From: Kiloniella spongiae
GTDB lineage: Bacteria; Pseudomonadota; Alphaproteobacteria; Kiloniellales; Kiloniellaceae
NCBI RefSeq assembly: GCF_001026905.1
Contig: NZ_LAQL01000002.1
Span: 62,001 to 126,000, forward strand
Direction: 5' to 3'
Length of the DNA: 64,000 nt
Shown: piece after piece, positions 53,314-63,626 of the stretch
Position numbering within the stretch: the first letter of the stretch is position 1
Layout: every line of letters starts with the position of its first letter
The notes under the pieces: model-generated
What the model saw: only the letters and a program-made list of their open reading frames with translations
Databases searched by the model: none
Told to the model about the DNA's origin: nothing
Made by a program: the position numbers and the translations under genes

Positions 53314-56106
53314 TTAGAAATGGGCTGACTTTGTATTCGCCGGCTTTTGTAATGGCGGCGCAAACTTGGTGAGATCAATTCCTTCGACGGAGGCTTTATA
53401 CTCTTCCATTGTCGGCGTTCTTCCAAGGATAGCGGAAAGGACGACGACCGGGGTAGAAGCCAATAGTGACTCGCCTTTCTTTTCTTTGGAATCCTCAACA
53501 ACCCGTCCTTCGAACAGGCGCGTGGAAGTCGCCAGAACAGTATCCCCTTTGGCAGCCTTTTCCTGGTTCCCCATACAAAGACTACAACCAGGTCTCTCAA
53601 GGTAGAGAATGTTCTCGTATTCTGTGCGGGCCTCAACTTTCGGGGTCGCATCATTGAATTCAAAACCAGAATACTTCTGCAAGACAGTCCAGTCGCCTTC
53701 TTCCTTCAACTCATCAATGATGTTGTAGGTTGGGGCAGCAACAACAAGAGGCGCCTTGAACTCAACGCTACCATTTGTTTTTTCAAGATTACGAAGCATC
53801 TGAGCCACGATCTTCACATCACCTTTGTGGACCATACAGGAACCAACAAAGCCAAGATCAACCTTTTTCTCTGCCCGATAATAGGAAATCGGTCTGATTG
53901 TATCGTGGGTGTAACGCTTGGACACATCTGCATTATTTACATCTGGATCCGCGATCATCGGCTCATCAATTTCATCCAGATCAACAACGACTTCTGCAAA
54001 ATACTTGGCGTTATCATCTGGTGTCAGCGCAGGTTTTTCACCCGATCTGATCTCGGCAATACGTTTTTCAGCAATCGCGATTAGGCCATGGAGCATTTTG
54101 TTATCATTTTCCATGCCCTTGTCGATCATGATCTGAATACGTGATTTCGCGATCTCAAGCGATTCAACCAAAGTTTCATTTTCAGAAATACAGATCGACG
54201 CTTTTGCTTTCATCTCAGCAGTCCAATCTGTGAACGTGAAAGCCTGATCAGCCAGCAGAGTGCCAATATGAACTTCGATAATGCGTCCTTGGAAAACATT
54301 ATCGCCGAACTGCTTGAGCATCTGTGCCTGCGTCGCATGGACCACATCACGGAAATCCATGTGATCAGCCATGCGACCTTTAAAGGTCACCTTTACAGAT
54401 TCAGGGATCGGCATCGTTGCTTCACCCGTTGCCAAAGCCAGTGCGACAGTACCTGAGTCAGCACCAAAGGCGACACCCTTTGACATACGCGTATGAGAGT
54501 CACCACCAATAATAATGGCCCAGTCATCCACAGTGATATCATTCAAGACTTTATGGATCACGTCAGTCATAGAATGATAAACATCCTTTGGATCACGCGC
54601 GGTAATCAGACCGAACTTGTGCATAAAGGCCATCAGCTTGGGTGTGTTTTCCTGAGCGTTAAAATCCCAGACAGATGCGGTGTGGCAACCTGACTGGTAG
54701 GCACCATCGATTGTCGGAGATAAAACTGTCGCAGCCATAGCTTCAAGCTCTTGCGACGTCATCAGGCCTGTTGTGTCCTGAGAACCAACAATATTAACTT
54801 TCACACGAACATCGGAACCAGCGTGCAGAACCGCATCCGGGCTTACACCAACAGCATTTGCATTGAAGATCTTCTCAACAGCGGTAAGGCCCTGGCCTTC
54901 ATGAAAAATCTCTTTCGAAGGAGCAAAAGCTGACTTCAACTCGATACCGAGAGTTTCGGCTGCAAAGGTTTGAAGTTTTTTACCAAACACGATGGCATAA
55001 GAACCACCAGCTTTCATAAACTCAACTTTTTGCGGACTAAAAGACGAAGTCACATCAGCAAATTCTTCATCACCCGCATCGTTAAAGAGCTTCTTGTCTT
55101 TTGTGTTAATGGTAAGAACAGTTCCCGTCTCAACAGAGTATTTCTGCTCAAGGATCGGATTATCGTCGTTATTCAGAATTGGCTTGCCTTCTGAGTCCAG
55201 CTTTTTGACCCAGTTTTTCAGATCAATGCCGATACCACCCGTCACACCAACTGTCGTCAGAAAGATGGGGGAAATTCCGTTTGTTCCCGCAACAATCGGC
55301 GCAACATTTACAAATGGCACATACGGGCTTGCCTGTTTGCCTGTCCACAGAGCGACGTTGTTCACACCCGACATACGAGAAGATCCAACCCCCATGGTCC
55401 CTTTTTCGGCAATAAGCATCACACGTTTGTCTGGGTGTTGAGTTTGCAAATCCTGAATTTCGGCTTGCGCTTCTTCAGAGATAAAACACTTGCCGTGTAA
55501 CTCGCGGTCAGAACGTGAGTGCGCCTGATTACCCGGAGAGAGCAAATCAGTAGAGATATCGCCTTCTGCTGCGATATAGGTAACAACCTTAATTTCTTCT
55601 TCTACGTCAGGAAGCTTGGTAAAAAATTCTGCTTTGGCATAACTTTCAAGAACTTCACGGGCAACGGTGTTTCCAGCATCATAAGCAGCTTTGAGACGTG
55701 CCATATCAGCGTCATAGAGGAAAATTTGAGTTTTCAGGACATCAGCGGCTTGTTTTGCAATTGATTGCTCATCACCAAGAGCAAGATCAAGAAGAACCTC
55801 AATCGAAGGACCGCCTTTCATATGAGAAAGGAGCTCAAAAGCAAAGGCGCAGGAAATTTCTTCAACAACCGCGTCACCAAGAATGATATCTTTCAGAAAC
55901 TTCGCTTTTTCACCAGCCGCGCTGGTTGTACCAGGCAAGGTGTTGTAGATGAAGTATTTGAGAGAATCTTCTCTATGTACGCTTTTGACATCTTTGATTT
56001 GAGATATGATTTTTCTTGTAAGCGCATCATCTTCTACAGGCTTAGGGTTTAATCCCTGTTCTTTTCGCGCTTCAATCTCTTTTAGGTAGGCTGTATACAG
56101 GCTCAT
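53314..56106 (-). CDS. acnB: Aconitate hydratase B / 2-methylisocitrate dehydratase
   Basis: 930 residues, within the AcnB range. It has the N-terminal HEAT-like domain (MSLYTAYLKEIEARKEQG onward), the swivelling domain, and the cluster domain with ERPGCSLCMGNQEKAAKGDT carrying two of the [4Fe-4S] cysteines, plus SGCHTASVWDF with another. It interconverts citrate and isocitrate and can act on methylisocitrate. Transcribed alone, convergent to sspB; fumC, another TCA gene, lies 1.7 kb away. Confidence 0.97.
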   Translation of the reverse strand: MSLYTAYLKEIEARKEQGLNPKPVEDDALTRKIISQIKDVKSVHREDSLKYFIYNTLPGTTSAAGEKAKFLKDIILGDAVVEEISCAFAFELLSHMKGGPSIEVLLDLALGDEQSIAKQAADVLKTQIFLYDADMARLKAAYDAGNTVAREVLESYAKAEFFTKLPDVEEEIKVVTYIAAEGDISTDLLSPGNQAHSRSDRELHGKCFISEEAQAEIQDLQTQHPDKRVMLIAEKGTMGVGSSRMSGVNNVALWTGKQASPYVPFVNVAPIVAGTNGISPIFLTTVGVTGGIGIDLKNWVKKLDSEGKPILNNDDNPILEQKYSVETGTVLTINTKDKKLFNDAGDEEFADVTSSFSPQKVEFMKAGGSYAIVFGKKLQTFAAETLGIELKSAFAPSKEIFHEGQGLTAVEKIFNANAVGVSPDAVLHAGSDVRVKVNIVGSQDTTGLMTSQELEAMAATVLSPTIDGAYQSGCHTASVWDFNAQENTPKLMAFMHKFGLITARDPKDVYHSMTDVIHKVLNDITVDDWAIIIGGDSHTRMSKGVAFGADSGTVALALATGEATMPIPESVKVTFKGRMADHMDFRDVVHATQAQMLKQFGDNVFQGRIIEVHIGTLLADQAFTFTDWTAEMKAKASICISENETLVESLEIAKSRIQIMIDKGMENDNKMLHGLIAIAEKRIAEIRSGEKPALTPDDNAKYFAEVVVDLDEIDEPMIADPDVNNADVSKRYTHDTIRPISYYRAEKKVDLGFVGSCMVHKGDVKIVAQMLRNLEKTNGSVEFKAPLVVAAPTYNIIDELKEEGDWTVLQKYSGFEFNDATPKVEARTEYENILYLERPGCSLCMGNQEKAAKGDTVLATSTRLFEGRVVEDSKEKKGESLLASTPVVVLSAILGRTPTMEEYKASVEGIDLTKFAPPLQKPANTKSAHF

Positions 56107-56292
56107 GGTTATCCCGACGTTTGACGTTAGATAAATTATTAAGCATCAGGTTTTTTAAAGGGACTTAGATAACCCGAAATACTTTTTAGTTGTCGTGGTA
56201 TATCAAATTCAGGCTGAGTTGCAATATGTTCTACGGCGGCGTGACACGTCCGACCAATCCTCTATCGCACCAATACAGTATCTTTTAGTAAC

Positions 56293-56496
56293 TTATTTTT
56301 TAGCTGCACGCCCCATGGTCTTAGGGTCCCATTTTACTACTTTTTTGGGCTTTTCAGGCGTTGCAAGAATAGAGTCATTATTCTGTCCGACCTGGCTGGC
56401 AAACTCTTCGAAACGCCGACGCATTTCTTTCTTCTCTTCAGAATCCATGTCCTGAACAGACTTGTCAGATAAATCTTTCTGGCGAATATCACTCAT
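56293..56496 (-). CDS. Small uncharacterised hydrophilic protein
   Basis: 67 residues, highly charged (DSEEKKEMRRRFEEFASQVG), ending KVVKWDPKTMGRAAKK. I know no family for it. No membrane segment or signal. It lies 186 bp upstream of acnB on the same strand. Whether it is a gene or an open frame without function cannot be settled here, but composition and codon use look coding. Confidence 0.6.
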   Translation of the reverse strand: MSDIRQKDLSDKSVQDMDSEEKKEMRRRFEEFASQVGQNNDSILATPEKPKKVVKWDPKTMGRAAKK

Positions 56497-56559
56497 GCTC
56501 TATACCGTAGATTTGTGCATAAAAAGTCATAACCTGTTCTAAATATACACGAAAGCATC

Positions 56560-57198
56560 ATGACAAGCATCCATTTTTTACATAACGGTCCAGAAAAAGC
56601 CCTCAATACAGACAAAGCGACAATCCTTTTTGCCCATGGATCTGGCGCCCCCATGGACACGGATTTCATGAATCACTTTGCTGAGAAGCTGGGGAATAGC
56701 GGTCACCATGTTATCAGATTTGAATTCCCCTTTATGGCAGACCGCAGAAAAACCGGAAAAAAACGCCCTCCAGACAGAGCGCCTAAGTTGTTGGAATCTT
56801 GGCGCGAGATTATTGTTCAACATCCCCAGCGCCCTCTTTACATTATGGGAAAATCACTCGGGGGACGTATGGCCAGCATGATTGCGGATGAGACAACCGT
56901 TACAGGTACCATCTGCCTCGGCTATCCTTTTCACCCACCTGGCAAACCAGAGAAAACCAGGACAGCACATCTGGAAAATAAAAAAACGCCCTGTCTTATT
57001 GTACAAGGAACACGGGATCCTTTCGGAAAACCAGACGAAGTTGAGCATTATTTATTATCGGATAAAATAAAGCTCTATTGGTCAGAAGATGGGGATCATA
57101 ACTTAACTCCACGGAAAAGATCAGGAAGAACAAGTGAGCAGAATTGGTCAGAGGCTATAGACGCTATTAACGCATTTATCGACGAGACAAATCCATGA
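56560..57198 (+). CDS. TEX30/KANL3-like alpha/beta hydrolase
   Basis: 212 residues. FAHGSGAPMDTDFMNHFA holds the oxyanion glycine loop, the nucleophile Ser is in MGKSLGGRMAS, the Asp in GTRDPFGKP and His in DGDHNLTPR, so the triad is complete. This subfamily (TEX30-like dienelactone hydrolase relatives) has no settled substrate. It overlaps the following TfoX-domain gene by four bases (ATGA), so they form a two-gene unit. Confidence 0.88.
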   Translation: MTSIHFLHNGPEKALNTDKATILFAHGSGAPMDTDFMNHFAEKLGNSGHHVIRFEFPFMADRRKTGKKRPPDRAPKLLESWREIIVQHPQRPLYIMGKSLGGRMASMIADETTVTGTICLGYPFHPPGKPEKTRTAHLENKKTPCLIVQGTRDPFGKPDEVEHYLLSDKIKLYWSEDGDHNLTPRKRSGRTSEQNWSEAIDAINAFIDETNP

Positions 57199-57557
57199 AC
57201 AAAACTTTGCCTAGCTGTGTCGAAGAAACAATAAGCCTCTGCCTTCCATTAGGTGAAGTCAGAGTAAAACCCATGTTTGGCGGACACGGTCTCTACTTTG
57301 AAGACATCATGTTCGCCCTGGAAGCATTTGGCAGTATCTATCTAAAAACGGACAAAAAAAGCGAGAACCTCTTTATCGAAGCCGGTAGTGAGCCCTTCAC
57401 TTATGAGGGTAAAAACAAGCCTATTAAAATGTCATATTGGCTTGTTCCTGAAGCTGCCCAGGAAGACCCAGAAGAGTTTATTCATTGGGCTGAACTGGCA
57501 ATCGCAGCATCGAAGCGCGCCCACGCCAAAAAGAAATCGAAGAAAAGAACACTATGA
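57195..57557 (+). CDS. TfoX N-terminal domain protein
   Basis: 120 residues. PLGEVRVKPMFGGHGLYFED and GSIYLKTDKKSENLF match the TfoX_N domain; the C-terminal TfoX half is lacking, as in many short alphaproteobacterial members. Full TfoX activates competence in Gammaproteobacteria, but the N-domain alone has no proven role, so no competence function is claimed. It is translationally coupled to the hydrolase gene. A Lys/Arg-rich C-terminus (AKKKSKKRTL) could bind nucleic acid. Confidence 0.85.
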   Translation: MNKTLPSCVEETISLCLPLGEVRVKPMFGGHGLYFEDIMFALEAFGSIYLKTDKKSENLFIEAGSEPFTYEGKNKPIKMSYWLVPEAAQEDPEEFIHWAELAIAASKRAHAKKKSKKRTL

Positions 57558-57762
57558 GCAGCCGCATGCAGCCTTGTCTTATAAACAAGAAACAAATTTC
57601 AATTAAAGAATAACCGCTCATGAGAATAAATAGTGCAGATAGCCTGTTTTTCCATGACGCATTCTGTGTATACTGCGGCGCAACATTACAACTGAACAGG
57701 TAACTTTGTAACCTGATCAAATTATCATACCAGCTGCCAGAGAAAGTTAGGGAGCCACCAGC

Positions 57763-59160
57763 ATGTCCGACATCCGTATTGAAACAGATTCCATGGGCGA
57801 AATTGAAGTCGCTGCAGACCGTTATTGGGGTGCGCAGACTCAGCGTTCATTACAAAACTTCAAAATTGGTGGTGAAAAAATGCCACCTGCTTTAATTAAG
57901 GCACTGGGCACACAAAAGCTTGCCGCAGCCCGTACAAACATTGAATTGGGTGTACTGGATAAAAAACTAGGCGAAACGATTTGTCAGGCCGCACAAGAAG
58001 TTATCGACGGCAAGCTAACGGATCACTTTCCTCTCGTTGTTTGGCAGACAGGTTCTGGTACCCAAAGCAACATGAACACAAACGAAGTCATTGCTGGGCG
58101 TGCAAACGAACTGCTAACTGGTGAACGCGGTGGAAAGTCACCTATCCATCCAAATGACCATTGCAACATGGGGCAATCATCAAACGACACCTTCCCATCG
58201 GCAATGTCTATCGCAGGCGTTAGGCAACTAAGCGAAGAAACCATCCCTGCGCTAGAGAAATTGCACGCATCCCTAGATGCCAAGGCAAAAGCCTACGAAA
58301 AAATCATCAAGATTGGCCGTACTCACTTGATGGACGCAACGCCACTGACCCTCGGCCAAGAATTTTCCGGCTATGCCAAACAGATCGAATACGGGATTGC
58401 CCGTATTAAAAACACACTCCCGCGTCTGGCTGAGCTTGCTCAGGGCGGCACCGCTGTCGGTACTGGCTTGAACTCTGTCGAAGGCTTTGCCGAAAAATTT
58501 GCCGCACAGGTTTCAGACATTACAAAGCTACCATTTACAACAGCCCCTAATAAGTTTGAAGCACTTGCGGCACACGACGCCATTATAGAGGCGTCAGGTG
58601 CGTTGAATGTTCTGGCTGCCTCCTTGATGAAAATAGCCAACGACATCCGCATGCTTGGTTCCGGTCCGCGTTGTGGATTGGGTGAGCTTCTCTTGCCTGC
58701 GAATGAGCCAGGCTCATCCATCATGCCCGGCAAGGTAAATCCGACTCAAGCAGAAGCCATGACAATGATCTGTGCGCAGGTTATGGGTAATCACACAACA
58801 ATAACTATATCCGGATCAAACGGACACTTTGAGCTGAATGTCTTCAAGCCAGTTATGATTTATAACCTGTTGCAATCCGCCAAGTTAATTGGTGATGCCT
58901 GTGATTCATTCCGTGAAAATTGTGTTGATGGTATCGAAGCAAACGAAGAACGCATCACAACCCTGATGCAACAATCTCTGATGCTGGTCACGGCCCTTAA
59001 CCCGCATATTGGCTACGACAACGCAGCGAAGGTTGCCAAGAAAGCTTATGTGGAAAACAGCACGCTCAAAGAAGCCGCTGTAGCACTTGGCCTTCTTACT
59101 CCAGAAGAGTTTGATGAAAAGGTTCGACCTGAAAACATGGTCGGCCCACGTAAAGCCTAA
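57763..59160 (+). CDS. fumC: Class II fumarate hydratase FumC
   Basis: 465 residues. [38 protein letters not shown], and the lyase signature [16 protein letters not shown] near residue 315 identify iron-independent fumarase C. The catalytic His and Ser of the family fall in the [20 protein letters not shown] and SSIMPGK regions. It hydrates fumarate to malate. GGGAG lies upstream of the ATG. Ended by an independent terminator. Confidence 0.97.
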   Translation: MSDIRIETDSMGEIEVAADRYWGAQTQRSLQNFKIGGEKMPPALIKALGTQKLAAARTNIELGVLDKKLGETICQAAQEVIDGKLTDHFPLVVWQTGSGTQSNMNTNEVIAGRANELLTGERGGKSPIHPNDHCNMGQSSNDTFPSAMSIAGVRQLSEETIPALEKLHASLDAKAKAYEKIIKIGRTHLMDATPLTLGQEFSGYAKQIEYGIARIKNTLPRLAELAQGGTAVGTGLNSVEGFAEKFAAQVSDITKLPFTTAPNKFEALAAHDAIIEASGALNVLAASLMKIANDIRMLGSGPRCGLGELLLPANEPGSSIMPGKVNPTQAEAMTMICAQVMGNHTTITISGSNGHFELNVFKPVMIYNLLQSAKLIGDACDSFRENCVDGIEANEERITTLMQQSLMLVTALNPHIGYDNAAKVAKKAYVENSTLKEAAVALGLLTPEEFDEKVRPENMVGPRKA

Positions 59161-59167
59161 GATGATC

Positions 59168-59205
59168 AAAGGCGGGCGATTAAACCTAATCTACCCGCCT
59201 TTTTC
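59168..59205 (+). terminator. Rho-independent terminator after fumC
   Basis: AAAGGCGGG / CCCGCCTTT form a 9-bp stem around a 17-base loop and are followed by TTTCTTT, just after the fumC stop. Confidence 0.88.
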
Positions 59206-59227
59206 TTTGCCATAACACGAGAATAAA

Positions 59228-59503
59228 ATGGTTCTGGACTTTAAATCGGAAGAGATTAAAAAACGCTCCGTAACCATATCCGGGCATCGAACCAGCTTTA
59301 GCTTGGAAGAAGGCTTTTGGCAGGAGATAAAAATTCTCGCCAAGCGCGAAGGCTTATCACTCAATCAATTTGTTGAAAAAGTCGACGAAGCAAGAACAAG
59401 TAACCTTTCAAGCGCGCTTCGGATTTTAGTTTTAAACCATCTAAAAGAACAACTTGAAAACTGCAACGACGATACTGTTTTGGAGACAAAATCAGAAACC
59501 TAG
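59228..59503 (+). CDS. Ribbon-helix-helix (RHH_4-type) DNA-binding protein
   Basis: 91 residues. KKRSVTISGHRTSFSLEEGF forms the beta strand and first helix, and EIKILAKREGLSLNQFVEKV the helix-turn part of the RHH_4 fold; the rest is helical. Such proteins bind DNA as dimers; targets are unknown. Found after fumC and near sspB, a neighbourhood that recurs in alphaproteobacteria. The stop codon lies inside the terminator stem that follows. Confidence 0.88.
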   Translation: MVLDFKSEEIKKRSVTISGHRTSFSLEEGFWQEIKILAKREGLSLNQFVEKVDEARTSNLSSALRILVLNHLKEQLENCNDDTVLETKSET

Positions 59504-59531
59504 AGCGCTTTCCAAACTGGAAAGCGCTCTA
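59501..59531 (+). terminator. Rho-independent terminator with embedded stop codon
   Basis: TAGAGCGCTTTCC / GGAAAGCGCTCTA form a perfect 13-bp stem with a 5-base loop, the stop codon TAG being the first bases of the stem. A T-rich tail (TCTATATTT) follows. Confidence 0.85.
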
Positions 59532-59586
59532 TCTATATTTATTCATCTTCCGATGCTTTCGTCTCTTCAACTCAAAAAACGACGTT

Positions 59587-62500
59587 TTAACCACCAAGCT
59601 CCTTGAAGAGACCTTTTAGCAATTCTTTTGCTTTTTTCTTTTTGGACTTTTTCTCTTCAACAACAGGTTCGCCTTGCTCTACTTCTGGCTGAGGGTCAGA
59701 AGTATCTTCTGCAGGAGCTTCCCCACCAAGAAGTTGATTGATTGTATTAGACTTGTTCGATTGGAGGAATTGTCCCTTCACCCGTGGGTTTGGCTTACCC
59801 AAATCACCTTTCAGGTGAACCGTCAAATAAGGTTTTGTTGGATCTTCGCCCTCTCTAAACAAATCACTTTGACTTTCAATCAACCACGCAGGTAAATCGA
59901 CTGTTGCTGCCGTAAAGACTGATGTTCTGTTGCCATCAACACGAAGGTCTTTGGTAACCAGTACACCGTTGTGAATCGTATAGGTTCCCTTTAACTGGGC
60001 AGGGTGTCCGGCAAAGGATTGTAGCAATGTCGTTGTCGCATCCCCGACACCTTGAATTCCTTTTAGCTTGGATCCAAGAACGCCAAGTAAAGCTCCCCCG
60101 ACAACTTCTTTGGTTTTAACCTTTGCGGTTAAGACACCACTAATTTGACCGTTACCATTTAGGCCCTGAACAAGATCGGCTTCCGAGCTACCTTTGGTTT
60201 TGATTTTACCTTGTACTGAAATAGGACCAGATACTCTTTTGAAATCAGCCATGTCCCGAAGTAGTGATCTGCTATCAATGTTCTGACCACTGATGTCCAT
60301 ATCCACGAGGATTTGATCCTGTCCATCAATAGTCCCTTTTGCCGTTACGTCACCACCATAAGCGATGCCAGAGAACTGTGAGAGGGTTAATACCGCATCC
60401 TGCAAAGTCACTTTTGCCTGTACATCCGCGATATTTACAGCATCATTTTGCACAGCATCCGATATCAATGATATTTCTGCATTCAGGGAAGACAAAGCAG
60501 ACAAGTCAATATTTTCTTGAGACCAACGCCTATTCAGCCCCGCGGAAACCGAGCTCCCCCCGCCGCTTGCGTCACCAGAGGCCCCGCCCTGAACTGATTG
60601 AGGTAAAAGATTGTTCAGATTCAACTTCCCTGTCATCAAATTAGCGGTCAGTCTCGGCTTTATATCCGCTACGTTTGCAACGACACTCCCTTGAATACGT
60701 GTCTTAGCAATCGTTCCATCAAGCTCCGAAAGTTCTACTTCGGCAAATCCTGCCTTTACCATCGATTTAACAGAAACACGCCCCCACCGTGGATTTGTTG
60801 AAGCTTCGGGATTAATGCGTTTAACAAGTTGTGCTGCATCCGGGTGATCGATAGCCACCAAACCTTGATAGAGAGATGTTGATCCGGGCTTAAGCACTCC
60901 TTTAGCTTGATAAGATCCCCCCATTGCCGCCCCAAGAAGATCTAAAGACAAATTTTCCTTGGTTCCTTTAATATTCCCACTGATTTCCACGGATCCAAGC
61001 TGAGGCAATCCATCAACCTTTTCCTTCTGTCCTGCAAGCGTCACGAGCTTTGGTAAATCAACAATCTTGGCTATAATAGTCGTATCGAAAGTAGGCGTCT
61101 TCGCCTCAAAACCCCTTATGGTGCCAGACAGGGCTATGGATGATCCTTCAATGTCATCCAAGGAAGCATTTCTTACTTGCAAATTCCCTTGCTGAACTGT
61201 GGCATCCAACTTGACTCCACGAAGTGGAATCCCCTGATAAACAGCTTCACCAAGAGTGATATCCAAGTTGGCATCAGCGCGTGTTAATATCGATTCCGTC
61301 TTAACAGTTTCTGGTGCCTCTTTTCGTTCTTGGGTATCAGCATTTTTGGTTACAGAAGCATTGGCAGATACGCCTGCACTTTCATTTACATCGGTAGAAG
61401 TGCTTGCTACCTGCCCAATGCCATAGGCATCCAAATCAATTCGATCAATGACAACGCGTGCGCCAATTCCCGGACGATCCCGAAGAGCAATTGTTGCAGC
61501 ACCATCTAAATGGGTGACGTCCAACGTTACGGAAACCGGATTCAGAATCACCTGATCAGGTTTCACACTAAACCGGACCTTACCATCCAGGCGTCGTAAT
61601 CTATCATTAGGCACATCAGGTACGGCAATTTCAAGCCACGTCAGAAGTCCCCGCAGATCCTCTGTCCGCGCGCTCAATTGTCCATTTATCACTTGGTTTT
61701 GGTAATTTGCAGCAAGGACGATTTGACTCCCGCTAGGAAGCTGAGCACTTAAATTTTGTACCTCAAGTAAACCGTTTTGAAGGCGCGATTGCAGCACCAA
61801 ACCGCGCACAATACGTTGATTGTAAATAATATCATCAACACTTAATTGCGCCTGAAGAGAAATTTCCGGGGAAAAATTTGGCCATGACGTTAATGAAGGC
61901 TGTTTAGATACGACATCCGACTTTACATCTCCTGTTGTCGTACTGCTTTGCCTGGTAGCGTTCTCTCGTTTCGTACTCTTCTCTTTTAGCACAGCGTCTT
62001 GAACAGCAAGAATATCGTCCAAATTAATCCTCGGGCTTGCCAGATTCATAGAAATTTCGACACCATCCTTAAGATCGACGTCAACATCACCAGTTACTTT
62101 TTGTGCACCAACCCGAACAACAATATCACTTACAGCAAGCCGGTTCAGATTACCTTCAAGTTCGGCAGATAATTCAAAATCGCTATCAGCACTTGTTTCA
62201 AGATCAACTTTAAACAATTCGGAAATCAAGGATCCAAGATCACTTCCATCGCCTTCAAATTTACCGCGATAAGAGGTGCTGTTTACGTGACGAGAAACCG
62301 AGCCGTTAAATTTTAACTTTGCTTGAGAATCAGGCAGGCGAATACCTGTATTAATCGCAGTTGCCCCTTCTTCAGCAAACTGGCCTAGATCCAACTCAAC
62401 TTCCGTACGTTGTCCTCGCAAAAGGAGATCACCACCTAATGAAAAAGGCCCAGAAAGGCTTTTAGCGGCGACCTCAACATTAATACCTTCAAGTGTTTCA

Positions 62501-63063
62501 TGGGTATTTCCCTCGGCATCGTCATAATGAATTGTACCGTCAATAATCCGAAAACGGTCAAGAACAACGCCCGAGAAAAAAGTACTGTCTTCTTTACCTT
62601 GATCAAGGTCTTGGACTGATGAGTTATCAGTGATTTCAGTGGCTATATCCGCAGCCACTTTATTGTTAACCTCTTCGGGAGAGAACAACCAATTCCCCGA
62701 ACCATCAGCAAATTTCTCAATTCTGATTATGGGTTTTCTTAGAATCACCTCATCAACGCGCAAACGCCCACTCAAAAGAGGGAGCACTGCAACCTTCACC
62801 CCTAATTCATCAAGAGAAATCATTGATGAATTAGGGGACATAGGATCATTTGCAAAACTTACATTCGTCGCAGAAAAACTTGGTACAGGTAATATCCTAA
62901 GATTAAGATCTCCCTCAATATCCAATGTTCGCCCTGTGTAGGCGTAAACCCGTTCTGTTATATCGCTTTTATATTTGTTCCAATTAACAAATCCTGGCCC
63001 GAACAGCACACCAGCAATAACAAGCAGCAGTATTATCGATATTGAAATCGTAAATTTACGCAC
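59587..63063 (-). CDS. AsmA-family inner-membrane-anchored protein (very large)
   Basis: 1158 residues. An N-terminal anchor (FTISISIILLLVIAGVLFGP) is followed by the AsmA N-domain with VNWNKYKSDITERVYAYTGR, then LDIEGDLNLRILPVPSFSAT, which is diagnostic. A long repeat-rich beta region follows, with low-complexity linkers near 560-600, then the AsmA C-terminal block (GQISGVLTAKVKTKEVVGGA) and a Lys-rich tail (EEKKSKKKKAKELLKGLFKE). AsmA-like proteins span the periplasm and are proposed to move phospholipids between membranes. Transcribed alone. Confidence 0.92.
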   Translation of the reverse strand: MRKFTISISIILLLVIAGVLFGPGFVNWNKYKSDITERVYAYTGRTLDIEGDLNLRILPVPSFSATNVSFANDPMSPNSSMISLDELGVKVAVLPLLSGRLRVDEVILRKPIIRIEKFADGSGNWLFSPEEVNNKVAADIATEITDNSSVQDLDQGKEDSTFFSGVVLDRFRIIDGTIHYDDAEGNTHETLEGINVEVAAKSLSGPFSLGGDLLLRGQRTEVELDLGQFAEEGATAINTGIRLPDSQAKLKFNGSVSRHVNSTSYRGKFEGDGSDLGSLISELFKVDLETSADSDFELSAELEGNLNRLAVSDIVVRVGAQKVTGDVDVDLKDGVEISMNLASPRINLDDILAVQDAVLKEKSTKRENATRQSSTTTGDVKSDVVSKQPSLTSWPNFSPEISLQAQLSVDDIIYNQRIVRGLVLQSRLQNGLLEVQNLSAQLPSGSQIVLAANYQNQVINGQLSARTEDLRGLLTWLEIAVPDVPNDRLRRLDGKVRFSVKPDQVILNPVSVTLDVTHLDGAATIALRDRPGIGARVVIDRIDLDAYGIGQVASTSTDVNESAGVSANASVTKNADTQERKEAPETVKTESILTRADANLDITLGEAVYQGIPLRGVKLDATVQQGNLQVRNASLDDIEGSSIALSGTIRGFEAKTPTFDTTIIAKIVDLPKLVTLAGQKEKVDGLPQLGSVEISGNIKGTKENLSLDLLGAAMGGSYQAKGVLKPGSTSLYQGLVAIDHPDAAQLVKRINPEASTNPRWGRVSVKSMVKAGFAEVELSELDGTIAKTRIQGSVVANVADIKPRLTANLMTGKLNLNNLLPQSVQGGASGDASGGGSSVSAGLNRRWSQENIDLSALSSLNAEISLISDAVQNDAVNIADVQAKVTLQDAVLTLSQFSGIAYGGDVTAKGTIDGQDQILVDMDISGQNIDSRSLLRDMADFKRVSGPISVQGKIKTKGSSEADLVQGLNGNGQISGVLTAKVKTKEVVGGALLGVLGSKLKGIQGVGDATTTLLQSFAGHPAQLKGTYTIHNGVLVTKDLRVDGNRTSVFTAATVDLPAWLIESQSDLFREGEDPTKPYLTVHLKGDLGKPNPRVKGQFLQSNKSNTINQLLGGEAPAEDTSDPQPEVEQGEPVVEEKKSKKKKAKELLKGLFKELGG

Positions 63064-63248
63064 GATCCAACCTTTTATGATGTTTTATGGTTTAGTGTGA
63101 AAAAACACACCCTATAATTGTTAAGAACTAACCTACTCATAAGCTTGTGCTTAATCAATCATTTGCAAGAGATAACACTATTTAAAATCCATAAAATCCA
63201 GTAACCTTTACGTATTATCGTTAAAAATAAACCATTACGTGCAATTAC

Positions 63249-63626
63249 ATGATAAACTCTTCGTTCAACATATTTAAAACCGGATACGAAATTTTGTTTA
63301 GAATACTATTTGTTTGTTTATTTCTGATAACACCCAGCCTTAGCTTTGCAGCAAACCAGCTCTCAAACAAAGAGCTTGCCCAATTATGTAATTCCAAAGA
63401 TCGATGGTATGGCGGCCTATGTAACGGCTATATTACAGGCACAGTTGAAAGCTTGCTGGAAATGCGAGAACAAGGGTTGATTGCAGAAGCATTTTGCTTC
63501 CCTCAAAAAATGGAACGCGGCCAGTTCATTGATGTCATAAGACAGTCTCTTGCAAAAAAAATAGATATCCAACCCGCCTTTGAAAGCATCGTATTAACAT
63601 TAAGGGAAAAATATCCGTGTGAGTAA
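63249..63626 (+). CDS. Rap1a/Tai-family secreted protein
   Basis: 125 residues. A signal peptide (EILFRILFVCLFLITPSLSF, cleaved near AAN) precedes a helical domain with LAQLCNSKDRWYGGLCNGYI and a C-terminal YPCE, giving the paired cysteines of the Rap1a/Tai fold. Rap1a is an immunity protein for the type VI amidase toxin Ssp1, but no toxin gene or T6SS is seen here and many homologues have unknown roles, so immunity is not claimed. It overlaps the next gene by 8 bp. Confidence 0.8.
   Translation: MINSSFNIFKTGYEILFRILFVCLFLITPSLSFAANQLSNKELAQLCNSKDRWYGGLCNGYITGTVESLLEMREQGLIAEAFCFPQKMERGQFIDVIRQSLAKKIDIQPAFESIVLTLREKYPCE

Noticed and set aside
56195-56455. 86-codon plus-strand frame between acnB and the hydrolase gene
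   Set aside because: Overlaps the small minus-strand gene in antisense and has no ribosome site or family.
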